Source of the DNA: Ectocarpus siliculosus
Lineage: Eukaryota; Sar; Phaeophyceae; Ectocarpales; Ectocarpaceae
Reading direction: 5' to 3'
Length of the DNA stretch: 64,000 nt
Assembly (NCBI GenBank): GCA_000310025.1
Contig: FN649736.1
Span: 4,945,754-5,009,753, forward strand
Of the stretch, positions 44,461 through 55,262 are shown piece by piece. A program made the translations under genes and the position numbers. Positions within the stretch are counted from its first letter, which is position 1; the number at the start of each line of letters is the position of its first letter. The notes beneath the pieces are model-generated. The model was not told where the DNA came from and searched no databases. It saw only the letters and a list, made by a program, of their open reading frames with translations.

Positions 44461-46465
44461 ATGGACGGCAATGACGGGCAACCGAGGGCGAACGGCGCCG
44501 CGGGCGTCGCGGTGGCCAGTCAAGGCAATCCGGCGGACGGCAGTCCCCCAAGCTCGGCCGCCCGTGGCGGGAACGCCCAGAACAGGCAGCAGCAGCAGCA
44601 GCAGCAACAACAACAGGCAGCAGCAGGATCAGCAGCAGCAGCAGCAGGCCAGGCGCCGCAGCAGCAGCAGCAGCAGGATCTCCAGCATGGCCACCCGCAG
44701 CAACAAAACGGCGGTCCGGCGGCAGCAATTCCGCCGCCGCCGCCCATGATTCACGGGGCCCCCCAACCTCAGGCAGCAACAGCAGCAGCCCCAGCAACAG
44801 CCGCAGCAACAGCAGCAGGAGGGCAGTGGGAGTAATCCGAACCTCTTCGCGCTGCTACAACAGCTCGTGACCCAGGGCAGTCGCCAGCAACAACAGATTC
44901 GGTCTCTCCAGGAACAACAGCAACAGATTCGGTCTCTCCAGGATGTGGTCGTAAATTTGACCGGCAACCGGCAGCCCGCCCAGGGCGCCGCAGCCCACAA
45001 CAATGCCCGGGATGGCCCCGCCTACAACAATAGTCAGTCAGTAGTCCTCCCCCTGGTCCAACCGCCGCCGCCGCCGCCGCCGCCGCAGCAGCAGCAGCAG
45101 CAGCAACAACCTCAGCAGCAGCAGCAGCAGCACCGGCCGCAGTCGCAGCCGCAACCATTGCAACAACAGTATCAACACCAACAACTCCAGGCCTACCCCA
45201 ACCAGCACTACCTCCAGTCCTCGTCGGCCGCGCCCCAGGGATACCAACAGCTCGCGAGCATCCCGGGGGCCGCGCCTGTTTACAATGCCCATCGGCTGAA
45301 AGAAGCCCAAAAGCTAGAGGGCCGCACGTGGGAAAAAGACGGCCAAGCGGCCCTGTACCTAATGCGAGGTGCTACCTTCTCGCCCATTGTCATGACGGGG
45401 GGCGAATTCGACCACATCATTCGGGACGTGGCCCACCCGCAACCGGGCCTGCACGCGCTGCTTACCTTCGGCGCCATCGACATTGCGGCGTTCTCGCCGC
45501 CGCGTCCCCCGGGGGTAGCGGCGGTGACACGCACGTTCGACGTGCATCTCGACACCTTCGTTCGCGTCCTGGAAGTCTTCATCAAGGACGGCATGGCGGG
45601 CGCCTCGCCGGCCGGGGCCGACAGGGTTGGCCTGTCTTTCCGGGAACTCTTCAGGATCTCCGAGGACCTCCGCCACTACAATTCCCGCCACTGCGCTGAG
45701 TTCAGGGGCCGCGAGGCCGACGTCTTCGCCAGGTTCAAGCAAGACGCCAACCTCGATTGGGCCGATTTCATCAGTCGTCTGACCACCGAAGCTAGGGCGC
45801 TCCGGCAGCGCAACACCCTCTCCCCTCCACCCCCCAATACGGTGGGGGCGATCCAAGTCCCGCAGTTTTCACGAACGTTGATCCTGATTGCGGAGGGTAC
45901 GGCTTCTTCGATGGTGGGTCTCCTGCAGGGGGGTCTAGCCCGTCAGCAGCAGCCAAAATCGGCCGCCGCTAGCACCAAACGCAAAGCTACTTCACAGGGT
46001 CAACCTGCCCGCACCCCCTCCGCACCAGTCGCATACTCTTCCACGGCAGCCGCCAACGCGTTTGCACAGACCGTTGCCGCCTGGAACACTCCCGACAACG
46101 AGTGCTTCTACACGTGGTCGGGCACGTCCTGCACACGCCCGCGGTGCGAGAAGGGGCACACCCAGCGGCACCCGTCACTCTTGCCTGCTGTTTCCTCCCC
46201 CCCCCCCCCCCTCCGCCCGCTCCGCCCGCTCGTGCCCCCCCTGCCCCGAGAGCGACACAAGCACCAGTCGCGAGGTACAGTCATGGAGGCGGCCGGGGAG
46301 GAGGAGCAGCTGGAGGAGGAGGAGGTGGGGGGCGCGCGGGAGGAGGCCGTGGCGGTACCAATCCGTGACGGTGCGGGCCCCACTTCCACGAGGTGGGGCC
46401 GACAAGGGGGGGTGGCGAGCTTGGCACGGGAGCGAATGCCTTTGCGGACAGCAGAAGGACAGTAG
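44461..46465 (+). CDS. Gag-like ORF1 with CCCH zinc finger, one frameshift
   Basis: The ATG at 44461 opens a reading (MDGNDGQPRANGAAG) with Gln/Ala runs that stops at 44835. The next frame carries on from about 44765 (EGSGSNPNLFALLQQLV) to 46465. The shift falls at a run of six C near 44760, so an indel or sequencing error is likely. The middle is Gln/Pro-rich. A folded part follows (ATFSPIVMTGGEFDHIIRD, GLSFRELFRISEDLRHYN, DANLDWADFISRLTTEARAL). Near the C-terminus CFYTWSGTSCTRPRCEKGH fits a C-x8-C-x4-C-x3-H zinc finger, suited to nucleic-acid binding. ORF2 overlaps its end. Confidence 0.75.
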
Positions 46466-46524
46466 CGAGCGTGGGAGTTCCCCTTCCCGGGTCGGTGGCA
46501 CCCGCTGTGTTTTACGGTGAGAGC

Positions 46525-49500
46525 ATGAGTTGCGAACCTGCAATTTCCCATACTGTCAACTGTTTGGATTCGTTTTCACCCTGCATAGTGGCGGACACCA
46601 CTCACGCAAAAACGTCAAAAACAGTAGCTACGGGGGCGGACACCCCGGGCGCTAAGTACGGGTCATATAACACACAAGCGGAGGACACCGCACTGGTGAT
46701 AGATAAGTCACAACTATTGGCGGACACCAATTATGCGAATATTGACACACACCGGGCGGACACCCGGTGTGAACATGCATTAACCTCACTCCCGCAAACG
46801 GTGGACGCCGTTCCCGCGAAAAACACACTAACGGAAAACCTATTGGCGGACACCAATAGCGGGATCAATAACTGCTCTGCCTTGTACTCCACGAAGACTG
46901 TGGTGGACGCCACACGTGATGCACAATGCAATGCAGTCGCCTCGGGGGAGGACACCTCGGGCAAATATAATTGGCCCCGCGGCACGCAAGCGGTGGACGC
47001 CGCGAGCGTTGTCGGTAAACAAAAAATACTGGCGGACACCGGTAGGGTGCAGTGTGAACACGCATTTCCCTCACTCCCGCAAACGGTGGACGCCGTTCCC
47101 GCGGAAAACACACTAACGGAAAACCTATTGGCGGACACCAATAGCGGGATCAATAACTGCTCTGCCTTGTACACCACAAAGACTGTGGCGGACACCACAC
47201 GTGCTGAACAATGCAATGCAGTCGCCCCGGGGGAGGACACCCCGGGCGACCATTATTGGCACCGCGGCACGCAAGCGGTGGACGCCGCGAGCGTTGTCGG
47301 AAAACAGAAAATACTGGCGGACACCAGTAGTGTGCAGAAGGACATACACGGGGCGGACACCCTGCGTAAGAATTTGTCAGTCACACAGCCCCGATTGGCG
47401 GACACCATTCGCGGGAACGACACGGAATTGGCGGACACCATGACCGTGTCAAAAGCTACCCCGGGGGCGGACACCCCGGGGGATGCATCGTTGGCACGTA
47501 GGACACTAGCGGCGGACACTGCTAGGGCCGCTGACATCACAAAAGTAATGCGACAGGGTTGCGGGTCGAATTCAGCGATTTCTCACTTTGGGGCGGGGAA
47601 AGAACCTCCGGCCCTAGAGAGTCCAAAAAAGACAACCTTTTCGAGAAACTTAAAAACTCTGACGGATAGACTCGAGGCACAGAGAAGCATGCTCGCGTCA
47701 AGCCTACACTCACTAGACGAGAAACAACGTATCATTGGGAAGATGGCGGATATTGGTAGTGATTTGGTAAAGCTCCACGATGGAAGGCTGGGAGACGTCG
47801 CGAGGGGAATCGGCGGCACTTTGGTGTCACCGCCGTTGGACGTGAGCGACGTCAAGCAGTATTTCGGAGAGGAGAAGGTTTTCCCGGGTATCGATGACCT
47901 CATGGAGATAGTCGGTGAAGGAGCCCCTGCCCCCACTCTAGTCTCGCAGAAAAATCTCAAGAAATCCTTGGCATACGGCAACCACCGTAGCGTAGACGAT
48001 CACCAAACACAAGTGTGGGAAAAACTATGCGACGATGTCAAGCGTAATAGGTGTATCGTCCTGAGAAAGGCGAACGCATCGGACGTACGTGGGATTAGAG
48101 TAGCTCCGTTGGGAGCGGTCCCAGGAAAAAAAGTGAGGATCATCAACGACTTCTCTTTTGACCCAAGCACAAGCAAGGGGTCAAAAGGTGGACTCAACAA
48201 AGATACCATCATGTCTGAAGTGCCACGTTGCCTGTGCGGCGAAGCACTACCAGCTTTCCTCGAGGAGCTCACTAGCCTACGGGTAAGATGGCCTGACAAG
48301 AGAATTCTCGCAGCCAAGGCTGATGTCACCTCAGCGTTCAGAAATGTTAGGATTTCACCAGAGCATGCTCACAACTTTTGCTACGTGATAGGAGACGTGC
48401 TAGTAGCGGATCTACGGCTGACATTTGGCTGGGCAGCTTCACCAGGATTGTGGGGTGTGTTAGCCTCCGCTGCAGAGCACTCGCACCGCAACACGTCCCT
48501 CGCGAACGCCCGACTACTACCAGAGGGAATCGCAATGATGTCTCACGTCAAAATAAAACCCCCTTGGGAAAAGGGCACCCCAACCCCAATACCTTCCTCG
48601 GCAGGCGTACAACCGCATAGAGGCGGTGGCCCCGCGGACGATTTCTTGGCCAGGGTCTACGTTGACGATTTCTTGCTCACGAAGGTCCAGCATGACCCCA
48701 CCGACGAATCGGCACTCATTGCTTCCGCCTCATTAGCTTCGGACCATGTCCGACTGTTCGGCGAGGGAGAAGTCGGAGAAACCCCCATTCTTGCCCCGAA
48801 AAAGAGCACCGACTGGGACACGGTCATAGAGGCCCTGGGGTACACCATAGACACGCATGATGGCAGAATTGCAACTACTCCCGAACGGGTAAGCGCGATC
48901 CGGAACACCCTAGAGGTAGCTTGGCCCCACGATAGGAAGGCCAGTGTTCAAGAAGTCCTCAGCATTGCAGGAAAACTTTGGAACCTCACCTATGTCATCA
49001 GGGCTGGTAGATACTTTGTGTGGCAACTGCTCCGCCTATCGGGTCTGCATACCCAAGCCAGTCGACACACACGGTCACGACGTCTAGTGGACTTGGGTAG
49101 AGAGTTCCACGGCGATATCGCCTTCTGGAAGTGGGCCCTCAACCAGCCCCTGGCCCATCGAGGGGAGTCCCTCAGCGCATCGTTTTTACTCCACGTTAAA
49201 CGAGCACCATCACGTCTCTACCTCTCAGACGCTAGCTTCACAGCGATTGGCGGCTACTGCCCCGAACTAAAGACTTTCTGGAGATACACGATCGAACCCT
49301 CACTGTCCGCGGAGCTCAAGCGCAAGGCGCAGGCAAAGGAGACGTCAGACATAACGATCAATCTGTTAGAACTCACGGGCATGTTCATGACGGCGTGGGT
49401 AGTCCAAATGATCCTGAAAGACCGACCCGTAGAAGAAGGGCAGTCGGTGTTGATGCGCGGGGACAACGTGTCAGCCGTCAGCTGGACTAACAGGTGTGGG

Positions 49501-49812
49501 GGGTCGCGTGACAGGCGCGCTAGCCTCATAATGAGACTCATGGGTAGGATGGAGATTTCTTGCGGCTGGTGCCACGTGGCCAAACACATCCCTGGTCGAA
49601 AGAACACACTCGCGGACGGGATTTCACGTTGGGAAGAAAACGAGATCGCCGCCAACGTAAGAATGCTCACGAAAGACTCAGGGTGGACACAACAGGATAT
49701 CGGGGAAGGGGGACGAGCGTTGCTCAGCATTATTCTCCAGAAGAAATTACCGAAAGATAGTCTGGACGACTCGGTATGGGACATTATGGTCCAAGGAACA
49801 AGAAATATCTGA
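46525..49812 (+). CDS. Reverse transcriptase-RNase H ORF2 with ADT-repeat N-terminus
   Basis: This 1095-codon ORF copies element RNA into DNA. The frame is open from 46393, but the first ATG is 46525 (MSCEPAISHTV). Residues about 20-335 are a low-complexity region with LADT, GADT or VDA every 10-25 residues, encoded by the hairpin array described separately. A helical stretch follows (LKTLTDRLEAQRSMLASSL). RT motifs come next: RIINDFSFDPSTSKGSKGG, ADVTSAFRNVRISPEHAHN, LTFGWAASPGLWGV and the catalytic YVDDF at 48658-48672. RNase H shows LYLSDASFTAIGGYCPE, INLLELTGMFM, RGDNVSAVSWTNR and HIPGRKNTLADGISRW, the latter two typical of DIRS-type elements. The frame is intact for the whole length. Confidence 0.9.
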   Translation: MSCEPAISHTVNCLDSFSPCIVADTTHAKTSKTVATGADTPGAKYGSYNTQAEDTALVIDKSQLLADTNYANIDTHRADTRCEHALTSLPQTVDAVPAKNTLTENLLADTNSGINNCSALYSTKTVVDATRDAQCNAVASGEDTSGKYNWPRGTQAVDAASVVGKQKILADTGRVQCEHAFPSLPQTVDAVPAENTLTENLLADTNSGINNCSALYTTKTVADTTRAEQCNAVAPGEDTPGDHYWHRGTQAVDAASVVGKQKILADTSSVQKDIHGADTLRKNLSVTQPRLADTIRGNDTELADTMTVSKATPGADTPGDASLARRTLAADTARAADITKVMRQGCGSNSAISHFGAGKEPPALESPKKTTFSRNLKTLTDRLEAQRSMLASSLHSLDEKQRIIGKMADIGSDLVKLHDGRLGDVARGIGGTLVSPPLDVSDVKQYFGEEKVFPGIDDLMEIVGEGAPAPTLVSQKNLKKSLAYGNHRSVDDHQTQVWEKLCDDVKRNRCIVLRKANASDVRGIRVAPLGAVPGKKVRIINDFSFDPSTSKGSKGGLNKDTIMSEVPRCLCGEALPAFLEELTSLRVRWPDKRILAAKADVTSAFRNVRISPEHAHNFCYVIGDVLVADLRLTFGWAASPGLWGVLASAAEHSHRNTSLANARLLPEGIAMMSHVKIKPPWEKGTPTPIPSSAGVQPHRGGGPADDFLARVYVDDFLLTKVQHDPTDESALIASASLASDHVRLFGEGEVGETPILAPKKSTDWDTVIEALGYTIDTHDGRIATTPERVSAIRNTLEVAWPHDRKASVQEVLSIAGKLWNLTYVIRAGRYFVWQLLRLSGLHTQASRHTRSRRLVDLGREFHGDIAFWKWALNQPLAHRGESLSASFLLHVKRAPSRLYLSDASFTAIGGYCPELKTFWRYTIEPSLSAELKRKAQAKETSDITINLLELTGMFMTAWVVQMILKDRPVEEGQSVLMRGDNVSAVSWTNRCGGSRDRRASLIMRLMGRMEISCGWCHVAKHIPGRKNTLADGISRWEENEIAANVRMLTKDSGWTQQDIGEGGRALLSIILQKKLPKDSLDDSVWDIMVQGTRNI
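46587..47530 (+). promoter_or_regulatory. Array of about 20 short hairpins with a near-constant loop
   Basis: The core GG-NGGACR-CC (loop mostly CGGACA, also TGGACG or AGGACA) recurs about 20 times. It is flanked each time by different arms that are complementary: AGTGG/CCACT at 46587, ATTGG/CCAAT near 46717, CACACCGGG/CCCGGTGTG near 46748, AACGG/CCGTT near 46798, CTATTGG/CCAATAG near 46850, TGTGG/CCACA near 46909, TACTGG/CCAGTA near 47312, and CTAGCGG/CTGCTAG near 47507. Some stems have one G-T pair, tolerated in sense RNA. A 285-base unit is tandemly duplicated inside (about 46790 and 47076), and the copies swap G-T for Watson-Crick pairs. The array is inside an open ORF, so RNA structure would be an added constraint. 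Role unknown. Confidence 0.75.
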
Positions 49813-50106
49813 CACGGCAAAGAGATCGAAGGTAGGGCAGTAGGACACCGCTCCGCGTTTCTGGTCGATCAACGAATTATCAAAGGAATTGAGATAACGA
49901 GTAAGCTGGAGCGGCGGACACGCATCACACTCACGGTTTCATGACGCCTTGATAAAATGGATAGCCGGGGGAGGCAGAGTTGGTTTGGACGACCAATTTT
50001 GCTGATCTCCCCTCAAGCCAAGTTGGGGCTATCCCGGGTTCGGCATGAATTTGTCGTACCTTAAAACGGAACCTCGAAATGTACGTATTTCCTTACGCTG
50101 TGAAAA

Positions 50107-51184
50107 ACCGGTGATCGAATATCAGGAACACAGGGAAAAGATGGCCGGGGAGGCACGAGCGACGAGGGGGAGCGGTTGGTCAACGCACTCACCTTCGGGT
50201 CGTTGGGAAGTGGTACCAATAAGGTGTATCAACGGATGTGGAACACGTGGAAGGAGGCTCGAGCAGGGGCGGGTTCGGGCCCGTGGCTCAGCGAGAGCGA
50301 GGGGGTGGAAAGTGCGGTGCGTGAGTTGTCTGTGTTCATGGCTTGCCGGTGTTTCGGTCACAAGAACCAGAGTCAGACTATTCGCGGGTATCTGTCAGCC
50401 ATCAAGTACTTCCATAAGATGCACGCAGGATGGGAGTTGCCCACTTCGCATTTCCAGATCCTTGCCATGTTGAAGACCATTGATAGGGTCCACGCCAATA
50501 CGCAGACGAAGCCTAAGATTAGGAATCCACTTTCGTGTGACATGCTAGCAGCTGGAAAGAGCGTGGTCGAACATTCGGGAGAATCAGGGAAGTTGATCTG
50601 GTGTGGACTTGCCCTCTCGTACCTGCTGATGTGCCGAGCTTCAGAAATCTGGGCGGACGACTCGGGGCTCGTGCACTCAGATTTTTGCCTGACTAGAGGA
50701 GACCTCGGTTTCTTTTGCGGTCCGGTAAGTAAGGGTTGCATGTGCAGACAGAAGGCAGGCTAGCCGAGTGGAAGTCACGTTCAGAGCGTCAAAAGCAGAT
50801 CAAAAACGTTTGGGAGCAACCGTCACTAGATCAGGAGAGGCGTTGAAGGTGTTACTGGATCTGTTAGATCTGCACCCCGAGCTCGGGAGTCACGCGCCGT
50901 TGATGCAATTGTGGACACAAGACAGGTGGAAGATAATTTCGAGGGCAGAGGCATCGAGACACCTCAGGTTACTCGTGAGCGTGGCGGGTAGAGACCCGCA
51001 GAAGTATGCATTGCATTCAGGAAGGATCGGGGGGGCCACGCACCTAGCAAGTATGGGGGCGTCGGTAATCCAAATTCAGAGAGCCGGGAGGTGGAAGTCA
51101 TCGGCTTTTTTTATGGTGTACGTTAGGGCTGGGGGTGAAGGAGCGAAGTTCGTGCCTCAGGCCCTTACGGAACCCGAGGAATGA
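50107..51184 (+). CDS. Tyrosine recombinase ORF3, frameshifted
   Basis: This is the integration enzyme of the element. The first part is open from about 50107 with no ATG (the first non-canonical start is TTG at 50176) and ends with TAG at 50761: KVYQRMWNTWKEA, TIRGYLSAIKYFHKMHAGWE, LALSYLLMCRASEIWADD. The second part is in the next frame, from about 50768 to 51184: VTFRASKADQKRLGATVT, YALHSGRIGGATHLASMG and RAGRWKSSAFFMVYVR. Together they carry the family's catalytic set: Arg in LMCRASEIW, H-x-x-R in LHSGR, a Trp in GRWKS and the Tyr in FFMVY. One base gained or lost near 50750-50768 explains the break. Confidence 0.82.
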
Positions 51185-52890
51185 CCGGGGAGCGGTTTCG
51201 GAGGAGTAGGTCATCAAACATGCCTAATGGAGTAAGATATGTTTAGGCCAGAGGCCGAAACAATAGTAATGATAGGAGGGCAATCTTGGGAAGTTTGCAA
51301 CGGGTTAGTCCGATAAGAAAACGTTGGGAGCAAGACGGCATTTTACCTGCGCTCTCAATTTGTTTCATGTGTCTTGGTTTTTCTTTGGTTGCCTGCAGAA
51401 AAATAATCCAGAATTCTTGAGCAAACATAAACATCTGATTCTGGTCTTCTTGTCTTGGTCTTTTTTTTTTTTTTCATAATTTGACACAACGAAACCATCT
51501 CTATCATAGAAAATAGTCTGAGACAGATTAGCAATGGATTCATAGCGTCAGAAAGTACCTGTATGTCTACGATTTCCCAGACAGCATATAGGGACATCTC
51601 CCCTGCGGGTAACAGGCTCAACAAGACAGTTTGGTAGCTGTCTTGTGTGTCTCATATATGTTATGTTGGGAAGGTGCAGATGATATGTCCGATGGATCTT
51701 TAGGAATCTGGTCTTTATTAGACCCGAGAAAAGATGCTCCGAGTTTGTCTTGCTCAGTTTTGTCTTTGAACGAACAATTTTTCATTGGCCTACACACACA
51801 CCCCGAGATACTCCCGACGTCCTCCCGCCCTACAGACGCCGCACCATCCCATGAAGCTGCCGAAACACACACAACTCGGCCGTCATAGGCGACACCATGG
51901 CGAACCAACTACATACAGCAGTCAGACAAAGTCATGCACCGCAGACCCGATGCGCATTGCATGCTGCCGACATGGTGCAACTTTTGCGTTAGTTATCCTA
52001 GATGTATATGGGTGAACCGAAGCATGCCGCTCTACATCCATGCTCACAAGTGACACATCAAGCCGGCGTTGAGGAGGGTGAGGCGGTGAGGCGGGCGGCA
52101 TAGATCTCAGGAATGTGGCACAGGTGGAGGCGGAGGTGATTGATGGAGTTAGGGATGCTTCAAGCGGCGTGGGAGCGTGAGGAGCTGCAGCGCGTGGGTC
52201 CTGTGGACCGTGCTGCGGTGATTCGTTTGACGGGGAACGATCGACTCCGTCGACGACTGACTGCGATGTGTATCACAACTTGTTCGCGTGCTGAAGGGGT
52301 ACACACATGCATGCCTCAGCTGTTTGCGGCGCTACGCTTCCCATGCGCTCCCGGCAACTGAACTGGGCCAACCGCCTATTCGTGAGCGAGTACGTTGTTG
52401 TTGCTCCATCAGTATTCTCCATGACTACTTAGTTATAGTCAGCTGGGGGTGAGGGTTCAGTTAAAATAGAGTCGTGGTAGCCTTGTTGGGGTGGAGGCGG
52501 AAGGTCGGAAATAAATATGTTTCGTGTTCCGAGTCGGCCCAACCATCTGTCTGCCGCCGCCGGCAAAGGGGCTTCGTCGTATTGAACGCAATTTTCTTGG
52601 AAATTTCCGCGTGCTCAAGACCGAAAAAATCACACTCGAGTCTTCGCAAGCAGTTTTGAAACACAATTCCGGTCTTGGTTTTGGACTTGCTTCCGACTTC
52701 AAAGACCAAGACCTGAGATCAGTCCGCAAGCACCCTAATAACCTCCTCTGACGCTATGGATTCATTGCTAATCTATCTTAGACTCTCAGATAGAGATGGA
52801 TTCGTTAATTAAAAGATAATAACTTAATTCCGAATGGGAAAAAAATTGTTTCCCGGAATGGTTCTCGGAATCGCCCATTCTCTCCGGAGA
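51185..52890. other. Retroelement 3' flank with an inverted-repeat pair
   Basis: No gene is supported. A poly-T run lies at 51460-51474. About 55-base imperfect inverted repeats lie at 51495-51552 and 52747-52799. ORFs within (for example 51618-51908 minus and 52140-52361 plus) show no recognisable domain. The left side should include the 3' non-coding part of the retroelement. Confidence 0.4.
51495..52799. mobile_element. Possible inverted-repeat element (about 1.3 kb)
   Basis: The left end reads CCATCTCTATCATAG, then GACAGATTAGCAATGGATTC and ATAGCGTCAGA. The right end, reverse-complemented, reads CCATCTCTATCTGAG, then GATAGATTAGCAATGAATCC and ATAGCGTCAGA. Nothing inside resembles a transposase. 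It could be a non-autonomous DNA transposon or a chance relic of two insertions; no target-site duplication was established. Confidence 0.45.
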
Positions 52891-55063
52891 GAGAGAGAGA
52901 GGTCACGACAGGAGGACACAGATAACAGAGGAGCACCACAGGACAGAGCAACAGAGACGAGCAACAGCAAGATTTGTGAGTGAGCTTGAGTTCTTTTGTA
53001 CTCCGAGCGTTATTTGTGTTGTTATTTCAAGCACCCCCACACCGCGCTGATGATTTGCAGCTGATTCATCCGACAAATTGCACATGTTTTTTTCTCCCAC
53101 ATTTTGTTCCCAACGTGGTTGAAGCACAGCTTGACTGCGGGTGCCAGGAGAGGCGGCCGGATTGTGCCTCACATGTACCACCCTTCTTCTGGCCAAAACT
53201 GATCTCATTTACCCACGCAAAAACGCGCACAAACGAAGGCCGGTATAATAGTAGTGGTTTGCTTCCAAACAACACTCGGTAGCAGCACGTACACAGCAAG
53301 CAGTTAGTTAAATGTGCCGCTTCCCACATTTTTTCCAACAGTTTTTTCGTTCCTGTTCCAGAAGCAAGCGCAGGAACAACAAGGCTCGAGAGCGTGATTT
53401 GGGTTTGGGAGACTTGTGTTGTAATAAAAGGTCGGAAGAAGCTTTTGGTTGAGAGCACGGGTGAGATGTTGCAAGAGAACGATGCACTGCTGCTGTAGTG
53501 AGAGATATAATGCTCGAGGACGTTCAAACGAAAACGGATGCAAGAGACCTACAGCAGTGTGTTGTACCTTGTTTGTTTGCGGGGTGTTCAAGATCCGAAG
53601 AATGCGCCTGGTACACTTCTCAGGAAACAGAAAATCTCTCTCTGTACACATACATGCATCATGCATGCATGCGGAATTTATCCGCCGCCGCCCATAATCG
53701 CCGATGAGTTTCATGTTGTTCATAAGAGGGTCTTGCTTGGGAAGCAACCTACGCACATCATAGGTGCCACTGACATACGGATTAGTCCTGGTACGGCGAA
53801 TAGAAGCCTACCTGATGAGCCGATCGTGATGAGGGATGTACACAGCAGCAGCCACCGTCTCCAAATGAACAGCTCTCTTTGACCCTGTATTTTGCACCAT
53901 CACCGACACTTCTTCGCTGTTTCCCACGGAAAAGAGGACCCAGAACACCTCTCCTGGTTGTCTTCACACTACAGCAGCAGTAGGACCTACACCTGCTACT
54001 TAGTATGAATGAGTACGCTGTAGATTTGAGACCCACACAAAATACCGTAGGTTGCGTAAGATACCACACCCCCGACTAACTCTAAGCCCGAACACTCCAC
54101 AACGGGTGACGGTGTCGAGAAATTGACGTCGTTGGAACCATCTCTTCGACAGATTTCCATATAATACTGGCGGCCTCCTCCTCATCATGATGAAAATCGA
54201 GATGCAAAAAACCTGGGGTGGGTATGGTATCTCATGCAACATACGTACAACATACATATGCATACTAAAACAACATACATAATACGCTCATACTTGTTTA
54301 TTAATCTCTTGGAACAGCAGTGCTTGCTGTTGCCTTGCTCTCAAAGGTAGACTGAGCACAGAGGGGGAGGACATGCTCCCTCTAAAAGGGGCCACAAAGG
54401 TCCTGTCCCCTGTTTTATCCTTCCATCGGGAGTTACATCTCCCGCACTTTCCTCTGGGAATTACTCCGCAATAATACCGTTGGCACTGGCAACATTCAAA
54501 TCCCATAACACTAGCCCACCCTGGAGGTTCTCATACACAGATACTTGAAACCTAGGAACTTGACAAATAATTGTCGAATCCCAAAAAATGAAAGGATCGA
54601 GGATGTGGAGCTCCAAAATACCAAGAATCACCCTCCCACACCTCTCACACGATGAGGCGCAAGACCATCGTTTGACCAAACCAAAACATTCAAATCCCAT
54701 AACATCACCAAGCGCGAAGCGCCTTGAGGTATTCGGCGAGTCGCATGAAGGGTGCGCTGCATCTTGCGAAGGGTGTTCGGCATCTTGTGCTTACTTCCTT
54801 GCGTACGGATGACAGCTGCGTATGACTCAATTTGTTTTCTGGTGCTTTCATTTCCAAAGACAGTTAGAGCACTGTGGAACTGCCTTGAGGATGCTTGACC
54901 ATTTTAACACAACGTGGTGCGATCATCCCCCTTTGCGCGGAGTGAGGGCTCTCCACGCCGCACAACATGATATACTCGACCACCATTATGGTTACCGCCA
55001 AAAAAAAAAACAAAGGTAAAAAAAAAACGGTAACCTGGTTGCCGAGTTCACGAAGTGAATTGG

Positions 55064-55262
55064 CTTCTTTTACAACGTCGCTGCCAAGCGACGAAAACCC
55101 AATCCCGAAGGCAAACACCGAGGGGGGGGCTTGTTTTACAACGTCGTTGCCAAGCGGCGAAAACCCAACCCCGATGGCCAACACCGGGGGGGGCGGCTTG
55201 TTTTACAACGTCGTTGCCAAGCGACGAAAACCCAACCCCGATGGCAAACACCGGCGGGGATG
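55064..55262 (+). repeat. Tandem repeat, three units of about 66 bases, each with a hairpin
   Basis: Units start at 55064, 55130 and 55197 with CTT(C/G)TTTTACAACGTCG and end in a G run. Each holds a seven-pair stem with loop GCCA: CGTCGCT/AGCGACG, CGTCGTT/AGCGGCG and CGTCGTT/AGCGACG. The differences replace Watson-Crick by G-T pairs but keep the stem. Confidence 0.75.

Larger units (their letters stand above)
44461..51184 (+). mobile_element. DIRS/Ngaro-type tyrosine-recombinase retrotransposon
   Basis: Three ORFs in order encode a Gag-like protein, RT-RNase H, and a tyrosine recombinase. This set and order define the DIRS/Ngaro/PAT order of retroelements, which integrate with a tyrosine recombinase instead of a DDE integrase. 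No methyltransferase-like domain lies next to the RNase H. The ORF1 and ORF3 breaks make this copy probably inactive or mis-sequenced. Terminal repeats (inverted or split direct) could not be found by eye, so the true ends are unknown and lie outside the ORFs. It separates the two copies of the segmental duplication. Confidence 0.85.

Noticed and set aside
46597-47520. The GGACACC repeats as a CRISPR-like array
   Set aside because: Spacing is irregular, the repeats are about 10 bases, they lie in an open eukaryotic retroelement ORF, and no cas genes are present.
49900-49925. A further GCGGCGGACACGC site after ORF2 as another hairpin of the array
   Set aside because: The flanks do not pair beyond one base, so it lacks the defining arms.
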